DNA of 64,000 bases from Paenibacillus woosongensis (GTDB lineage Bacteria > Bacillota > Bacilli > Paenibacillales > Paenibacillaceae), in the NCBI RefSeq assembly GCF_009725165.1, contig NZ_WNZW01000003.1, positions 124,001 through 188,000 on the forward strand, given 5' to 3'. The notes beneath the pieces are model-generated. The model was not told the origin of the DNA. It worked only from the letters and a program-made list of their open reading frames with translations, and made no database searches. The position numbers and the translations under genes were made by a program. Within the stretch, counting starts at the first letter, position 1; each line of letters begins with the position of its first letter. Below, piece by piece: positions 8,183-17,655 of this stretch.

Positions 8183-10903
8183 TTGGCGCGAAAAAAGAAG
8201 AAAAAAAAGGCAGCACTGGGCAGTATGCTCAAGTATGAAATATATGGGATCATCCTGATTACGCTATCGATTATCGCCTTGTCCGGGGAGGCCGCAGTTG
8301 GCCGGACATTATCGAAGATGTCAGCACTTGTCCTCGGCAAGTTCTATTTCGTTATTCCATTGATCGGGATTTTCATTGGGCTCAGCGTGATGATAAGCCG
8401 CAAATGGCCGTCCCGCTGGAATACCCGCCGCAGCGGAGCGCTGCTCGCCGTGCTGTCGCTGGTTTTGATGAGCACGATTTTTTCCATGGAGAAGAAGCTT
8501 GCTCCTTCCGTGTCATTATCGGCGGGAAATATTATGTCGCAAATTCATCATGATCTTCAAACCGCATTGTTTGGTCCAACGTTTGAGGATACCGGTTTCA
8601 GCTTGCTTGGTCTCGATATCAGCGGGGGCTATGTCGGCGGGCTTGAATTTGCCCTGCTCTATTCTCTGTTCGGCATTGCAGGAGCGAAGCTGATCATGAT
8701 CGTGATGATGGCGATCAGTTTCATGCTGATCACCGGTCTGTCTTATGTCGATTTATTCCGCTTGATTCGTAAAAATGTAAGCGGAGTGGGAGCCGATTTC
8801 GGCCGTAAGCTGAGAATGCTGCGTCCTGTTCCTGTCAAAAGAGAGAAGCGGCCATCTGCATCTGCGTCTCCGGATCGGGAAACCCAGTATGAGGATGAAA
8901 CGGAGGAAGAGGAGGAGGAGCTTCCTGCGTCCCCTAAGCCGCAGAACAAGCCGGTATTTTTTCAGTTGTTTAACTTCAAGCCCCGTCCCAAGCAAACAGG
9001 CAGCCCCGGGGATTTCAGCGAGGAGTTGGAGGGGCAATTCACGGAGGACGAGCCGTTACATACTTCTGGAGTGAATTGGAATGAACTTGATTATGCAGGC
9101 GGCAATGCTTCCGTCCCCGAAGGAGCGAGATTCGATCCTTACACCGGGGAACCGATTCTGCAGCGGAACGACCAAGCAGATGTCGGTCCCATTATTCGCG
9201 ATTTCTTCGACAATATACAGCATGAAGGACGCTCCGGGGAAAGTGAATATGCAGCGGAGGAGCAGCAGTCTGGCGAACCGGAAGTATGGCCGGATGCCTT
9301 GGATTCCACTGAAGATTACGGCCCGCCGGAGCTAAACACAGTTGAGGCGGACGCCGTTGAAATGAACCCAATCTCCCAAGAGATTTCTGAAGGGGAAAGT
9401 GCTGAAAGTTCTGGAGAGAGTATTCAAGAAGAAGGGGACAAGCCCGAAGAACCGGCACCTCCGCCGAAGCCGGCTCCCAAGCCGTATAAATTGCCGCCGT
9501 TCCGTCTGCTGTCCAAGCCGGCGGGCAGCGGCAAGTCCGGTGATCAGGCGGATTACAAGCAAACCGCTCGAAAACTGGAGGCCACACTGGAGAGCTTCGG
9601 GGTAAGGGCGCGCGTGCTGGAGGTTGTTCGCGGACCTGCCGTTACCCGGTATGAAATCCAGCCGGACATCGGGGTCAAGGTGAGCCGGATCGTCAATTTG
9701 ACGGACGATATCGCCTTGGCGCTAGCAGCGAAGGATATCCGCATGGAGGCGCCGATTCCCGGCAAATCGGCGATCGGCATCGAGGTGCCGAACAACGAGG
9801 TATCTCTCGTAACGATGCGGGAAGTGATGGAAACCCCGGTTTTCCAAGATGCTGAATCCAAATTGTCCATCGCCTTTGGGCGGGATATCTCGGGACAGAC
9901 GATTGTAGGGAATTTGGCTAAAATGCCACACTTGCTCGTTGCTGGGGCAACAGGTTCTGGGAAATCGGTATGTATCAACGGTATCATTACCAGTATTCTA
10001 TATAAAGCAAAGCCGGATGAAGTAAAGTTCATGATGGTTGATCCCAAAATGGTTGAGCTAAATGTCTACAACGGGATTCCTCATTTGCTAGCTCCGGTCG
10101 TCACCGATCCGAAGCGGGCTTCACTGGCCCTGAAAAAGATCGTAGTGGAAATGGAAAAACGCTATGAGCTGTTCTCCAAATCGGGCGCCCGCAATGTAGA
10201 AGGCTACAATCTGATGATGAAGGACAATCCGGAGGCCATTCTCCCGTACATTGTCGTGATTGTCGATGAGCTTGCCGATTTGATGATGGTCGCGGCGAAC
10301 GATGTAGAGGATGCAATTGCCCGCCTGGCGCAAATGGCCCGGGCTGCCGGCATCCACCTTATTATCGCGACGCAGCGTCCGTCGGTGGATGTAATCACAG
10401 GCGTAATCAAGGCCAATATTCCATCTAGAATCGCATTTGGCGTATCCTCCCAGGTAGATTCCCGTACCATTCTGGATATGGCAGGGGCGGAGAAACTGCT
10501 CGGCAGAGGCGATATGCTGTTTATGCCGATGGGAGCCTCGAAGCCGATTCGCGTGCAGGGCGCCTTCATGAGCGATCAGGAGGTCGAAGCGATCGTAGGT
10601 TACGTCCGCGATCAAGGGCAGGCTGAATATGACGAGAGCCTCGTTCCTGAGGTGGATGAAGAAATGCAGGAAATGGAGGAGGTCGTGGACGAACTGTTCG
10701 ATCAGGCCGTACAGATCATCCTCGAAGCGAAGCAGGCCTCGGTTTCGCTGCTGCAAAGACGGATGCGCATCGGTTATACCCGTGCAGCGAGATTGATTGA
10801 CTCGATGGAAGCGCGCGGCATCGTCGGTCCGTATGAAGGAAGCAAACCTAGGGAAGTACTGATCTCCCTGGAGCAGTTCAAGCTCGGGAAAGTATCTTCG
10901 TAA
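8183..10903 (+). CDS. spoIIIE: DNA translocase SpoIIIE/FtsK
   Basis: Hexameric ATP-driven DNA pump at the division or sporulation septum that moves the chromosome into the forespore. There are 906 residues: a Lys-rich start, four or so membrane helices between about 15 and 190, a long acidic, Pro- and Glu-rich linker (about 210-440), then the RecA-like motor with Walker [10 protein letters not shown] (near 590), Walker [12 protein letters not shown], and [13 protein letters not shown]. The C-terminal winged-helix gamma domain ([19 protein letters not shown]) reads KOPS/SRS-type DNA signals. The linker makes it longer than the B. subtilis protein. TTG start with GGGGGTGAT upstream. Confidence 0.96.
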   Translation: MARKKKKKKAALGSMLKYEIYGIILITLSIIALSGEAAVGRTLSKMSALVLGKFYFVIPLIGIFIGLSVMISRKWPSRWNTRRSGALLAVLSLVLMSTIFSMEKKLAPSVSLSAGNIMSQIHHDLQTALFGPTFEDTGFSLLGLDISGGYVGGLEFALLYSLFGIAGAKLIMIVMMAISFMLITGLSYVDLFRLIRKNVSGVGADFGRKLRMLRPVPVKREKRPSASASPDRETQYEDETEEEEEELPASPKPQNKPVFFQLFNFKPRPKQTGSPGDFSEELEGQFTEDEPLHTSGVNWNELDYAGGNASVPEGARFDPYTGEPILQRNDQADVGPIIRDFFDNIQHEGRSGESEYAAEEQQSGEPEVWPDALDSTEDYGPPELNTVEADAVEMNPISQEISEGESAESSGESIQEEGDKPEEPAPPPKPAPKPYKLPPFRLLSKPAGSGKSGDQADYKQTARKLEATLESFGVRARVLEVVRGPAVTRYEIQPDIGVKVSRIVNLTDDIALALAAKDIRMEAPIPGKSAIGIEVPNNEVSLVTMREVMETPVFQDAESKLSIAFGRDISGQTIVGNLAKMPHLLVAGATGSGKSVCINGIITSILYKAKPDEVKFMMVDPKMVELNVYNGIPHLLAPVVTDPKRASLALKKIVVEMEKRYELFSKSGARNVEGYNLMMKDNPEAILPYIVVIVDELADLMMVAANDVEDAIARLAQMARAAGIHLIIATQRPSVDVITGVIKANIPSRIAFGVSSQVDSRTILDMAGAEKLLGRGDMLFMPMGASKPIRVQGAFMSDQEVEAIVGYVRDQGQAEYDESLVPEVDEEMQEMEEVVDELFDQAVQIILEAKQASVSLLQRRMRIGYTRAARLIDSMEARGIVGPYEGSKPREVLISLEQFKLGKVSS

Positions 10904-10929
10904 TAGCTCCTACAGCTGATATATAGCGG

Positions 10930-10962
10930 CAGACCCTTGAGAAACAAGGGTCTGTCGTTTTA
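10930..10962 (+). terminator. Terminator after spoIIIE
   Basis: CAGACCCTTG (10930-10939) and CAAGGGTCTG (10945-10954) form a perfect 10-bp stem with a 5-base loop, followed by a short T run. Confidence 0.8.
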
Positions 10963-10997
10963 ATTTTGCTCTGCGAGAAAGGATTCTTTTTTGGAGT

Positions 10998-11027
10998 GCA
11001 TAGGAAAGGGCGGCAGTAGTCATAATA
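10998..11027 (+). promoter_or_regulatory. Sigma-G-like promoter of the SleB-type gene
   Basis: GCATA (10998-11002), 18 bases, then CATAATA (11021-11027). This fits the forespore sigma-G pattern (GHATR, 17-18 bases, CATnnTA) at every fixed position. It lies about 50 bases before the cortex hydrolase start, and sleB is sigma-G controlled in Bacillus. Confidence 0.6.
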
Positions 11028-11075
11028 AGGTCATCCATCTATGTTAATCCACAAAAGAAAGGTAGAGCTAAACGT

Positions 11076-11909
11076 ATGAAAAAATCGAGAATATGGTTTG
11101 CTACCGGTTTAGTGCTGCTTTTGTGCGGGGCATTGTTCGGAGCTTATCGGCTTTGGCATAGTACGCCCGCTATGGCGGAAAGAAGCGAGGAGCCGAAATC
11201 TTCCCTTCCCGTATTCAGCGAACAGGTGATCCAGTATGGCGCCTTTGGAACAGATGTTTACGAGCTTCAAGGCCGGCTGGGTTTTCTAGGATTTTATCAT
11301 GGCAAGCTCGATAGTTATTTCGGTCCTAAGACACTGGAATCCCTCAAATGGTTCCAGTCGGAGTTTGGCATGCCGGTTGACGGTCTGGCCGGACCGAAAA
11401 CGAAACTGAAGCTTTATAATGCCACGAAGGAATGGAAGCCGGGCATGGAGTATGCAACTGGCGAGACCGAAACAAATAAAGGGGCGGAGAGTGCACCCGA
11501 GCAGGCCGAAGGCAACACATCGGCAGATTTATCTTCCGGAAACGCGATGGGACTATCGGCCAATGACCTGAAAATCATGGCTAATGCCGTATACGGCGAA
11601 GCCCGCGGTGAGCCTTTTGAAGGACAAGTCGCCGTGGCAGCGGTAATTCTTAACCGCGTGAAGTCGCCGAGCTTCCCCAATACGGTATCGGGCGTCATTT
11701 TCGAGCCTCTCGCCTTTACTGCGGTCGCTGACGGCCAAATCTGGCTTGAACCGAACGAGAGTGCAAGGAAAGCGGTACAGCAGGCATTGAACGGCTGGGA
11801 CCCGACCGGCGGCTGCCTGTATTACTTCAACCCGGAGACAGCAACGTCGAAATGGATCTGGACCCGTCCTCAGGTTAAAACGATTGGAAAGCATATTTTC
11901 TGTATGTAA
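11076..11909 (+). CDS. SleB-family spore cortex-lytic cell wall hydrolase
   Basis: Probable lytic transglycosylase that cuts spore cortex peptidoglycan during germination. There are 277 residues: a signal sequence or anchor (residues 7-25), a peptidoglycan-binding domain about 50-115 (VYELQGRLGFLGFYHG, FGPKTLESLKWFQ), a linker, and a C-terminal hydrolase_2 domain from about 160 with NAVYGEARGEPFEGQVAVA (catalytic Glu in GEARGE) and ending GKHIFC. The -35/-10 pair upstream suggests forespore expression. It is inserted between spoIIIE and the ymf genes, a place where B. subtilis has other genes. SleB versus CwlJ-like paralogue cannot be settled here; the binding domain favours SleB. Confidence 0.88.
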   Translation: MKKSRIWFATGLVLLLCGALFGAYRLWHSTPAMAERSEEPKSSLPVFSEQVIQYGAFGTDVYELQGRLGFLGFYHGKLDSYFGPKTLESLKWFQSEFGMPVDGLAGPKTKLKLYNATKEWKPGMEYATGETETNKGAESAPEQAEGNTSADLSSGNAMGLSANDLKIMANAVYGEARGEPFEGQVAVAAVILNRVKSPSFPNTVSGVIFEPLAFTAVADGQIWLEPNESARKAVQQALNGWDPTGGCLYYFNPETATSKWIWTRPQVKTIGKHIFCM

Positions 11910-11924
11910 ATAACGTTTTGGCAG

Positions 11925-11960
11925 GAAGCAGCCGTTCATGGGAGCGGGTTGCTTCTTTAC
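11925..11960 (+). terminator. Terminator after the SleB-type gene
   Basis: GAAGCAGCC (11925-11933) pairs with GGTTGCTTC (11947-11955) with one G-T pair, followed by TTTACTTT. Confidence 0.55.
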
Positions 11961-12038
11961 TTTGCCATAGTATAGAATGGAACTAAAATTATTGAGGTAA
12001 AATGTGACAAGACAGTCTCTTGTAAAGGAGTTTTCATT

Positions 12039-13319
12039 TTGAATAAAACTGTATTTGAGCGGGGTAAGGCCGGCAACATTAGAATTCATGTTCTGCCGAC
12101 GACCAGATTCAAAACATTCGCGGTATCGCTCTATGCGGGAATTCCGCTGCATGAGGATACAGTAACGACTACAGCGCTGACTCCGTTCGTGCTGCGGCGG
12201 GGCACGGCATCGTACCCGGAAACCATTCAATTTCGCGAGCAGCTTGAGCATTTGTATGGCGCCGGATTTGGCTTCGATGTATACAAGCGGGGGAATTATC
12301 AAATCGTTCAGTTCCGCATGGATACTATCAATGATGAATTTGTATCCAGCGACGACTCCTTGCTGCGCAAAACCTTCTCTTTCCTGGGGGAGGCTGTAAC
12401 GAAGCCTATTACGGAGAACGGCGCATTCCGGGAATCCTATGTGAGCTCGGAACGAGAGACGGTTCGCAAGAAGCTGGAGGCGATCATCAACGATAAAATA
12501 CGATATGCCGCTGAGCGCTGTATGGAGGAAATGTTCCAGAACGATCCTTATCGTCTGCATCCGCTCGGTCAGCGTAAAGATTTGGACCAAATCACAGCAA
12601 AGTCGCTGTACGCGGCATTTCAGCAGTGGCTGCAGCAGGCGAACCTTGATCTTTACATTGTTGGCGATACGACCCTTGCCGAAGTGCAGGAGCTTGTAGA
12701 GCAGCATTTCAACTGGGGGCGCTTGGCCATTCCGGAATACGTTCCTGCACAGAGCTATTTGACCGGCGACGATGTTCGCGTCGTGGAAGAAGTGCTTGAC
12801 GTGAATCAAGGCAAGCTCAATATGGGTCTGGGCATTCCTGTTACTTATGGCGACGACCGCTATGCGGCAGCTTTGGTGTATAACGGAATTTTAGGCAGCT
12901 ATCCGCATTCCAAGCTGTTCATTAATGTCCGCGAGAAGGAAAGCTTGGCTTATTATGCAGCATCAAGATTCGATGGGCATAAAGGGATCGTTTCGATTCA
13001 ATCTGGAATCGAAATCACGAATTACAATAAAGCGCTAGAAATTATTAAAGCACAGCTGGCAAGCCTGCGTGAAGGGCAGATCAGCGAGCTTGAAATGTCG
13101 CAGACGAAGGCGATGATTCGCAATAGCCTGCTGGAAATGCAGGATTCCGCATTTGATTTGATTGCATATGATTTTAACCGGGTGTTGTCCGGCAGGGAGC
13201 GACCGGCGGAGGAACTCCTCCGGCAGATCGAAGCGATTACGCCCGAGGATGTCGTTAGCGTAGCGAATTCGGTCAAGCTCGACACGATTTACTTTTTGAC
13301 AGGGAAGAAGGAGGTGTAG
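12039..13319 (+). CDS. ymfF: M16 family protein, inactive alpha-type subunit (YmfF)
   Basis: A 426-residue M16 fold protein. Where active members carry H-x-x-E-H, this one has PFVLRRGTASYP, so the zinc site is missing and it should be the non-catalytic partner of the next gene, as in YmfF/YmfH and mitochondrial-type heterodimers. Conserved REKESLAYYAASR (near 295) supports the substrate-cavity role. Start is TTG with AAAGGAG about 9 bases upstream. It is followed after three bases by ymfH, with AAGGAGGTG inside its own end, so the pair is surely co-expressed. Substrate unknown; YmfF/H have been linked to peptide processing. Confidence 0.88.
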   Translation: MNKTVFERGKAGNIRIHVLPTTRFKTFAVSLYAGIPLHEDTVTTTALTPFVLRRGTASYPETIQFREQLEHLYGAGFGFDVYKRGNYQIVQFRMDTINDEFVSSDDSLLRKTFSFLGEAVTKPITENGAFRESYVSSERETVRKKLEAIINDKIRYAAERCMEEMFQNDPYRLHPLGQRKDLDQITAKSLYAAFQQWLQQANLDLYIVGDTTLAEVQELVEQHFNWGRLAIPEYVPAQSYLTGDDVRVVEEVLDVNQGKLNMGLGIPVTYGDDRYAAALVYNGILGSYPHSKLFINVREKESLAYYAASRFDGHKGIVSIQSGIEITNYNKALEIIKAQLASLREGQISELEMSQTKAMIRNSLLEMQDSAFDLIAYDFNRVLSGRERPAEELLRQIEAITPEDVVSVANSVKLDTIYFLTGKKEV

Positions 13320-13322
13320 CGG

Positions 13323-14603
13323 ATGGAAGTCATCACGCATGAACGACTAAAAGAGACGGTGTACCGGGAGACGATGGACAATGGTTTGCAGGTGTATGTA
13401 CTTCCGAAGCCGGGATTTCAGAAAACGTATGCCACCTTCTCTACCAAGTATGGCTCGATTGATAATCATTTCCGGGTGGAAGGAGAAGACGAGACGAAGG
13501 TGCCCGACGGAATCGCCCATTTCCTGGAGCATAAGATGTTCGAGGAACCGGAAGGCGATATATTTGCCAAATTCGCTTCTTTAGGCGCCTCCGCGAACGC
13601 CTTTACCAGCTTTGAACAGACCGTATATTTATTCTCCGCGACCGAGAACGTCATGGAGAATATTGAGACGCTTGTCAATTTTGTGCAAAATCCTTATTTC
13701 ACGGATCAGAACGTGGAGAAGGAGAAGGGTATCATCGGCCAGGAAATCGGCATGTATCAGGACAATCCGGATTGGCGCGTGTATTTCGGCTTGATCGAGG
13801 CTATGTATGCCGTACATCCCGTGCATATCGATATCGCCGGGACGGTGGAATCCATCAGCACGATTACCAAAGAGACGCTTTATAAGTGCTATGACGCTTT
13901 TTATCATCCAAGCAATATGCTTCTGTTCGTGGTGGGCGGTGTCGATCCAGAGGAAGTGTTCTCGCTGGTACGGAGCAATCAGGCCAAGAAGAGCTATCCG
14001 CCGCAAGGAGAAATTCAGCGGTTGTTCGATACGGAACCGAACGAAGTTCACGAGAAGCGCAAGGTGATCAAACTTCCGGTTTCACTACCGAAATGTCTTT
14101 TTGGGTTTAAAGAGACGAATATTGGAATTTCGGGCGAGGCACTGCTTCGCCGGGATCTTGCGCTTAAGCTGGCCTTGGATCTGCTAATCGGCTCCAGCAC
14201 GAAGCTGTACCAAAAGCTGTATGACATGGATCTGATTTCGGATAGCTTTGGCCACGAATTCAACAGCAACCCGAATTATGCTTTCTCCGCAATCGGCGGA
14301 GACACCAAGGACCCGGACCGTCTGCTGGAGATCTTTACGGAGGAAGCGAAGTTGATACTCGCTTCGGGATTCCAGAGCGACGATTTTGAGCGCGCACGCA
14401 AGAAAAAAATCGGCGGCTATTTGCGGATGTTGAACTCCCCAGAAAATATCGCCCACGAGTTTACACGTTACCGCTTCCGGGGCGGAGATCTATTCTCCGT
14501 ATTGCCGATTTATGAATCCTTGACCTTGGAAGAGGTGAATAACCGGCTGCGCGAGCATATGGACTGGAACCAGCTGGCCGTATCGCTCGTCGTTAGCCCG
14601 TAA
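13323..14603 (+). CDS. ymfH: M16 zinc protease, active subunit (YmfH)
   Basis: 426 residues. The inverted zinc motif HFLEH is present near residue 64 with the downstream Glu region EKEKGIIGQEIGMY near 140, so this is the catalytic partner of the preceding inactive YmfF. The second half keeps the M16 fold (KLYQKLYDMDLISDSFG). Cytoplasmic, no signal peptide. Both subunits are equal in length (426), as expected of a duplicated pair. The SDR gene follows after three bases. Confidence 0.92.
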   Translation: MEVITHERLKETVYRETMDNGLQVYVLPKPGFQKTYATFSTKYGSIDNHFRVEGEDETKVPDGIAHFLEHKMFEEPEGDIFAKFASLGASANAFTSFEQTVYLFSATENVMENIETLVNFVQNPYFTDQNVEKEKGIIGQEIGMYQDNPDWRVYFGLIEAMYAVHPVHIDIAGTVESISTITKETLYKCYDAFYHPSNMLLFVVGGVDPEEVFSLVRSNQAKKSYPPQGEIQRLFDTEPNEVHEKRKVIKLPVSLPKCLFGFKETNIGISGEALLRRDLALKLALDLLIGSSTKLYQKLYDMDLISDSFGHEFNSNPNYAFSAIGGDTKDPDRLLEIFTEEAKLILASGFQSDDFERARKKKIGGYLRMLNSPENIAHEFTRYRFRGGDLFSVLPIYESLTLEEVNNRLREHMDWNQLAVSLVVSP

Positions 14604-14606
14604 GAC

Positions 14607-15374
14607 ATGAACAGCTATCATGGGACAGATAAAAGCATTGGGGAAATGACGGTGCTGATAACGGGGGCGAGCCGTGGCATTGGTGCCCAGATCGCCCTTC
14701 GTTTTGCCGCGGTCGGAATGAATATCGTCATTCATTATAGGAAATCACATGAAGCCGCTAATGAAGTGGCCAGAAAATGCCTGGAAGCCGGTGCAAATGT
14801 ATGTACGGTTTATGCGGATCTTGGAAGCCGCGAAGAGATTTACCGGATGAAGGAGAAGCTGGAGAGCCGGGGCATTAAGCCGGATATTCTGGTGAACAAT
14901 GCAGGGATTTCTCACTATGCTCTGCTGTCCGATGTATCGGAAGAGCAGTGGGATGAAGTGATGAACATCAATTTGAAAAGCGTGTTCCTATGCAGTCAGG
15001 CATTTATGCCCTACATGATTAACCAACGGTTTGGGCGCATTATTAACGTTTCCTCTGTCTGGGGAATTTCCGGGGGAGCTTGCGAAGCCGTATATTCGGC
15101 GGCTAAGGGAGGCGTAAACGCCTTTACGAAGGCTCTTGCTAAAGAGCTGGCGCCTTCCGGCGTTACGGTCAATGCAGTAGCCCCAGGAGCCGTTAAAACG
15201 GACATGATGGAACGGTTTACTGCTGAGGAGATCCGTATGCTGGAAGAGGAGATTCCTGCAGGAAGACTGGCTTCGCCGGAGGAAATTGCTTCGCTGGTGT
15301 ATTTTCTTGCGCTGCCTGAATCCGGCTATATTACGGGACAGATCATTAGCCCCAATGGCGGCTGGCTGACCTGA
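14607..15374 (+). CDS. ymfI: Short-chain dehydrogenase/reductase (YmfI)
   Basis: NAD(P)H-dependent oxidoreductase of the classical SDR family, similar in type to FabG. Visible: TGASRGIGAQIA cofactor loop (about 20-31), NNAGISHYA, the catalytic Ser in NVSSVWG, YSAAKGG (Tyr and Lys), and a C-terminal GYITGQIISPNGG. Substrate unknown. Start 14607 lies three bases after ymfH and lacks a clear ribosome site. An inner ATG at 14646 (MTVLITGASRGIG) fits family length better but has GGGGAA too close. Either is possible. The 255-residue version is listed. Confidence 0.87.
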   Translation: MNSYHGTDKSIGEMTVLITGASRGIGAQIALRFAAVGMNIVIHYRKSHEAANEVARKCLEAGANVCTVYADLGSREEIYRMKEKLESRGIKPDILVNNAGISHYALLSDVSEEQWDEVMNINLKSVFLCSQAFMPYMINQRFGRIINVSSVWGISGGACEAVYSAAKGGVNAFTKALAKELAPSGVTVNAVAPGAVKTDMMERFTAEEIRMLEEEIPAGRLASPEEIASLVYFLALPESGYITGQIISPNGGWLT

Positions 15375-15518
15375 TGCCGGGCTTCAAGCTAAATTCAACT
15401 ATTAAGGCAAGGAATGGCGCAGCTGTTTCGCCTGATTACACGTATAAATAAGCCGAATAAATCGCATATTACGACTGTTGATTTTAAATCTCACGTTCAA
15501 CCGAAGGAGGATTTAAAC

Positions 15519-15773
15519 ATGTCAACAGTACTCAAAAATTTCGATACCTGGAAACAATTTTTGGGTGAACGCGTCAAACATGCGGAAAGATCGGGCCTCA
15601 GCGAGGAAACGATCTCTCACCTTGCCTACGAGATCGGCAGCTTCCTGGATGAAAAGGTCGATCCGCAAAACGCTTCTAACCGGGCCCTGAAAGAGCTGTG
15701 GGATGTCGGAAATGAAGAAGAGCGCAAGACCATTGCCCGGCTGATGGTGAAATTGGCTAAGGAAAACGCATAG
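15519..15773 (+). CDS. ymfJ: DUF3243 family protein (YmfJ)
   Basis: 84-residue acidic/basic helical protein of unknown function, recognisable as DUF3243/YmfJ by WKQFLGERVKHAERSG and LAYEIGSFLDEKVDPQN, and by its place after ymfI. GAAGGAGG sits 8 bases before ATG 15519. The frame is open further upstream but without a ribosome site. A terminator follows at once. Confidence 0.88.
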   Translation: MSTVLKNFDTWKQFLGERVKHAERSGLSEETISHLAYEIGSFLDEKVDPQNASNRALKELWDVGNEEERKTIARLMVKLAKENA

Positions 15774-15785
15774 TTTGCGAAAGGC

Positions 15786-15812
15786 AAAGCTCCCTGTTAT
15801 GGGGAGCTTTTC
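15786..15812 (+). terminator. Terminator after ymfJ
   Basis: AAAGCTCCC (15786-15794) pairs with GGGAGCTTT (15802-15810), 7-base loop, then T residues. Confidence 0.75.
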
Positions 15813-16200
15813 TACCATTTTATACAGGCGCTTGCCTTTCGAAAATATTTTATATATCATAAAACACGTATTGTTCTTGTTCGCTTTCATTCTGCAAACT
15901 TTTCACTTCTCTGTCAATGAACGCAGGAATAATGGCCTATATTGTCGAATTAGTGTTCAGTGAAGTGATTTTGACAATGAAGTACATATATTTGTAGGTC
16001 TTTTTGAGTACGACGATAAAAGATGGCGTTACTGGTCGTCTTTTTTTGGTGAAATAGTACTCATGAATAATGACCGGCCGTGAAGCGTAACAATTGTACC
16101 GGAAAATACGTTATTTAATCGGAAGGCTACTTTCATTTCAAATTGTATTTTTAAATTTAAAATATAATTCTATTTCAATTATTTGCAGGAGGTGATGGAC
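15813..16200. other. Gene-free stretch with a nested hairpin
   Basis: About 390 bases without a convincing gene. At 16010-16014 ACGAC and 16035-16039 GTCGT flank a 20-base loop and run into seven T, which looks like a terminator. An outer pair GAGTAC (16006-16011) and GTACTC (16057-16062) encloses it. A TTGACA at 15971 lacks a matching -10. The end (16095-16185) is AT-rich and may carry the rodZ promoter, which I could not place. Possibly a small RNA, not demonstrated. Confidence 0.3.
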
Positions 16201-17214
16201 GTGTCGAATTTGGGCCAGCAATTGAAGGAAGCCCGCCTTGCCAGAGGCTTGTCACTGGATGATGTGCAGGATATGACAAAAATTCGCAAAAGATACTTAG
16301 AAGCCATCGAGGCGGGAGATTATAAGGTGTTGCCGGGTAGTTTTTATGTGCGGGCCTTTATAAAGACATACGCTGAAACGGTTGGAGTAAATGCGGATGA
16401 ACTTCTGAACGAGCATCGTCAGGACGTGCCTGCTCCTCAGGTTGAGCAGACGATGGAACCCGTGCTGCAGAAGCGCCGCAGCAGACAAACGTCCGAGCGC
16501 AATTCGAAATGGATGTCTACGGCGCTGATGTGGTCTTTTGCTATTCTGATTTTGATCGTCATTTATATGTATTTTGCAGTCTGGGGCAAGAATCCGGCTG
16601 CGGACAGGAACAATGAGACCGATCCGACAAAATTGACCCAATCGGAGAATCCCTCGAAGCAAGGCGACAAAGGCCAGAACGGAGCTTCTAACGGGGATTC
16701 GCAGGGAGCTAATGATGCTAACCAGCCGGATACGGATGGCGGCAATGCCCCTGCGGGTACGGATGGAAACCAGACGGATACTGGCTCGCCGGACGGTGCG
16801 GAGAACGGTAGCGGTTTGAATAGCGGCGCGGGTACAGATTCGAGTGGAGACATCGTGGTTCAGCCGGACGGCAAAAGCGGAAGCACGACGAATTTCAAAG
16901 TCATTAACCCTGGCGGGCAGCCGGTGCAGGTCGTGATCAATGCAACCGGCAAGAGCTGGGTCGAGGTGTACAAAGGCGGCAGAGATGGCGAGAAGCTGTA
17001 TTTTGACAATACATCTGATGGGGATGTGCTCACTTATGAGTTAGGCCCTGAGGGAATGTATATCAAATCGGGAGCTTCCTCGTACACGGAAATAACCGTT
17101 GCAGGCCAGGTTGTGGAGGACGGCAAAAATACTTCCAAGATCCAGCTGAGCATGGACACGACCGGTAACGGAGCGGGGGCCGGCCTAGACAGTACCGATA
17201 CAGACACGGAATAA
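16201..17214 (+). CDS. rodZ: RodZ-like helix-turn-helix membrane protein
   Basis: Links the MreB cytoskeleton to the envelope in rod-shaped cells. 337 residues: HTH_25 domain at the N-terminus (LGQQLKEARLARGLSLDDV, then YVRAFIKTYAE), a single membrane helix near 105-128, a long low-complexity Asn/Gly/Asp/Gln linker (about 140-225) and a C-terminal DUF4115-type beta domain (VVINATGKSWVEV). GTG start at 16201, with AGGAGGTGA about 6 bases upstream; longer starts would lie inside that ribosome site. Position matches ymfM of B. subtilis. Confidence 0.9.
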   Translation: MSNLGQQLKEARLARGLSLDDVQDMTKIRKRYLEAIEAGDYKVLPGSFYVRAFIKTYAETVGVNADELLNEHRQDVPAPQVEQTMEPVLQKRRSRQTSERNSKWMSTALMWSFAILILIVIYMYFAVWGKNPAADRNNETDPTKLTQSENPSKQGDKGQNGASNGDSQGANDANQPDTDGGNAPAGTDGNQTDTGSPDGAENGSGLNSGAGTDSSGDIVVQPDGKSGSTTNFKVINPGGQPVQVVINATGKSWVEVYKGGRDGEKLYFDNTSDGDVLTYELGPEGMYIKSGASSYTEITVAGQVVEDGKNTSKIQLSMDTTGNGAGAGLDSTDTDTE

Positions 17215-17301
17215 CCGCGTTATGCATCGGGCAGAATAGTCTTGCTGTGCCTGCTTTACCAGCGGGCACTTGCAAGCTATTTTCATGTGAGGTGCATTGG
17301 C

Positions 17302-17469
17302 ATGGCTGGCTGGATCGTGCTGGGATTAGGCATTATCGTTTCGCTTATTGGCTATTATCTAATGCCGAGCGCATGGGGTTACGGTTTATTTGGCTTTGGA
17401 ACCGCCCATATGCTGCTCGGCATTTTGGATATGTTCAGGGATCCTCATCGCCGATTGAAAACGAAGTGA
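17302..17469 (+). CDS. Small two-helix membrane protein, unknown
   Basis: 55 residues starting MAGWIVLGLGIIVSLIGYYL. Two hydrophobic segments (about 3-20 and 25-43) separated by a Pro-Ser-Ala turn, ending in a basic DPHRRLKTK tail, so both ends are probably cytoplasmic. GAGGTG lies 8 bases before the ATG. I do not recognise a named family. Codon use and ribosome site suggest a real gene. It may be in one unit with rodZ, 87 bases upstream. Confidence 0.6.
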   Translation: MAGWIVLGLGIIVSLIGYYLMPSAWGYGLFGFGTAHMLLGILDMFRDPHRRLKTK

Positions 17470-17655
17470 ATCGAGAGGACAAATATATTCACAAGCGTTC
17501 TTCGGGCTTTGATGTTCGAGGGGCGTTTTGGTGCGAAAACACATAAGTAAATGTGAGCAGCCAGCAGCTGGTGCAGCTATTCGCAAGGTTGGACTTTGCC
17601 CATGGGATTACATATAATTAATAGATATAAGCAAATTAGGAAAGGACGGAGAGTT

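Noticed and set aside
11553..12809. 418-codon minus-strand ORF opposite the SleB-type and ymfF genes
   Set aside because: Shadow of two well-supported plus-strand genes; composition is unlike a protein and no ribosome site is present.
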